DNA from: Streptomyces sp. CB01373
GTDB lineage: Bacteria > Actinomycetota > Actinomycetes > Streptomycetales > Streptomycetaceae
Assembly (NCBI RefSeq): GCF_002803075.1
Contig: NZ_NNBK01000020.1
Coordinates: 1 to 64,000 of the forward strand
Direction of reading: 5' to 3'
DNA length: 64,000 nt
Each line of letters opens with the position of its first letter. Positions within the stretch are counted from its first letter, which is position 1. The notes beneath the pieces were generated by a model, which searched no databases, was not told the DNA's origin, and was given only the letters and a program-made list of their open reading frames with translations. Positions 63,483-64,000 of the stretch are shown here, piece by piece. A program made the position numbers and the translations under genes.

Positions 63483-64000
63483 TTCCGGTACACCCCCTGC
63501 TCGCCCATGAGATGGGCGACCTTGTTCGCGGCGAGGACCAGTCCGAGGCTGACCACGCCCTTGATCAGGCCGGCGGCGGCCGCGTAGCCGAAGTCCTGGT
63601 TGCGCACGCCGTTCCACCACACGAAGGTGTCCAGGACCTCGGCCGCGCCGGGGCCGACGCCGTCGCGCTGCAGCAGGATCTGCTCGAAGCCGACGGTGAG
63701 GGCGTCACCGACGCGCAGCACGAGGAGCAGTGCGATGACCGGGCGCAGCGCGGGCAGCGTGACGTGCCAGATGCGGCGCCATCGTCCGGCGCCGTCCATC
63801 GCGGCGGCCTCGTACAGGTCGCGGCTCACCGAGGCGAGCGCGGCGAGGAAGACGATGATCCCCCAGCCGGCGTCCTTCCACACGCTCTGCGCGGTGACGA
63901 GGAACTTGAAGGTGGTCGGGTCGGTCATGATGTCGAGGCCGTCGTAGCCGTGCTGCCGCAGCAGTTGGGACAGCAGTCCGGCGCCGCCGAGCAGTTGCTG
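63479..64000 (-). CDS. Sugar ABC transporter permease (LplB/MalF-like), 5' part outside the window
   Basis: The frame stays open to the right edge, so the N-terminal part is missing. The visible C-terminal 173 residues show the permease fold with VWKDAGWGIIVFLAALASV and the EAA loop YEAAAMDGAGRWRRIWHVTLP, then two or more hydrophobic segments. It is the partner of the permease at 62547. A binding protein, not seen here, probably lies further right. Confidence 0.9.
   Translation of the reverse strand, partial: QQLLGGAGLLSQLLRQHGYDGLDIMTDPTTFKFLVTAQSVWKDAGWGIIVFLAALASVSRDLYEAAAMDGAGRWRRIWHVTLPALRPVIALLLVLRVGDALTVGFEQILLQRDGVGPGAAEVLDTFVWWNGVRNQDFGYAAAAGLIKGVVSLGLVLAANKVAHLMGEQGVYRK

Overview
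The window is chromosomal DNA of a Streptomyces (or very close relative). GC content is very high, codons end in G or C, starts are often GTG or TTG behind GGAGG-type sites, genes overlap as ATGA/GTGA, and proteins such as the 561-aa RNase J, 739-aa PNPase and 246-aa ThyX have the lengths I know from Streptomyces. Gene order follows the well-known core segment rnj-dapA-thyX / dapB-M16-pnp-rpsO / ribF-truB-rbfA-infB-nusA-rimP / proS / ispG-rseP-dxr.

Layout. 1-254: leader of an rRNA operon that reads leftwards out of the window. 326-4021 (minus): RNase J, dapA, thyX. 4222-5150 (plus): two small membrane proteins. 5231-10732 (minus): TPR-like membrane protein, dapB, M16 peptidase, PNPase, rpsO. 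11013-15662 (plus): a DUF397 protein and a 1301-aa proline-rich protein with a C-terminal ParA/MinD ATPase. 15974-21965 (plus): a complete five-gene peptide-type ABC importer with a membrane-anchored binding protein. 21966-22076: fifteen perfect copies of a 7-bp repeat. 22112-34211 (minus): ribF, a trypsin-like/STAND-like NTPase giant with degraded active sites, truB, rbfA, DUF503, infB, ylxR, nusA, rimP. 34419-36603 (plus): lipoprotein, DUF4439 ferritin-like protein, kinase-like protein lacking catalytic residues. 36704-40007 (minus): proS and two GNAT proteins. 40131-45630 (minus): a Pot/Afu-type ABC importer with its own LacI regulator. 45851-51883 (minus): the MEP isoprenoid genes ispG and dxr plus the site-2 protease rseP, interrupted by a large serine recombinase. 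52091-54031 (minus): acyl-CoA dehydrogenase.

54380-64000 looks like a xyloglucan utilisation locus. It holds a LacI repressor with two GTCGAAGCGCTTC operators, a GH31 alpha-xylosidase-type enzyme, a secreted GH12 endoglucanase/xyloglucanase, a GH95 exo-glycosidase, a GH42 beta-galactosidase and two sugar ABC permeases, the second cut by the window edge. The secreted GH12 would cut the polymer, the ABC system would import the oligomers, and the leaderless GH31, GH95 and GH42 would trim xylose, fucose/galactose and galactose inside the cell.

The most unusual items are: the protease-NTPase fusion with Ser-to-Ala, Asp-to-Asn and Walker-A Lys-to-Arg changes; the serine recombinase fused to an IS5-type (DUF4096) domain and lodged among the MEP genes; the orphan EspI/MinD-like protein with no type VII secretion genes beside it; the 7-bp repeat array; and a perfect hairpin directly in front of the RNase J ribosome-binding site. 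I see no tRNA gene, CRISPR array or complete insertion sequence. Long open frames antisense to the listed genes are by-products of GC-rich third codon positions and are omitted.
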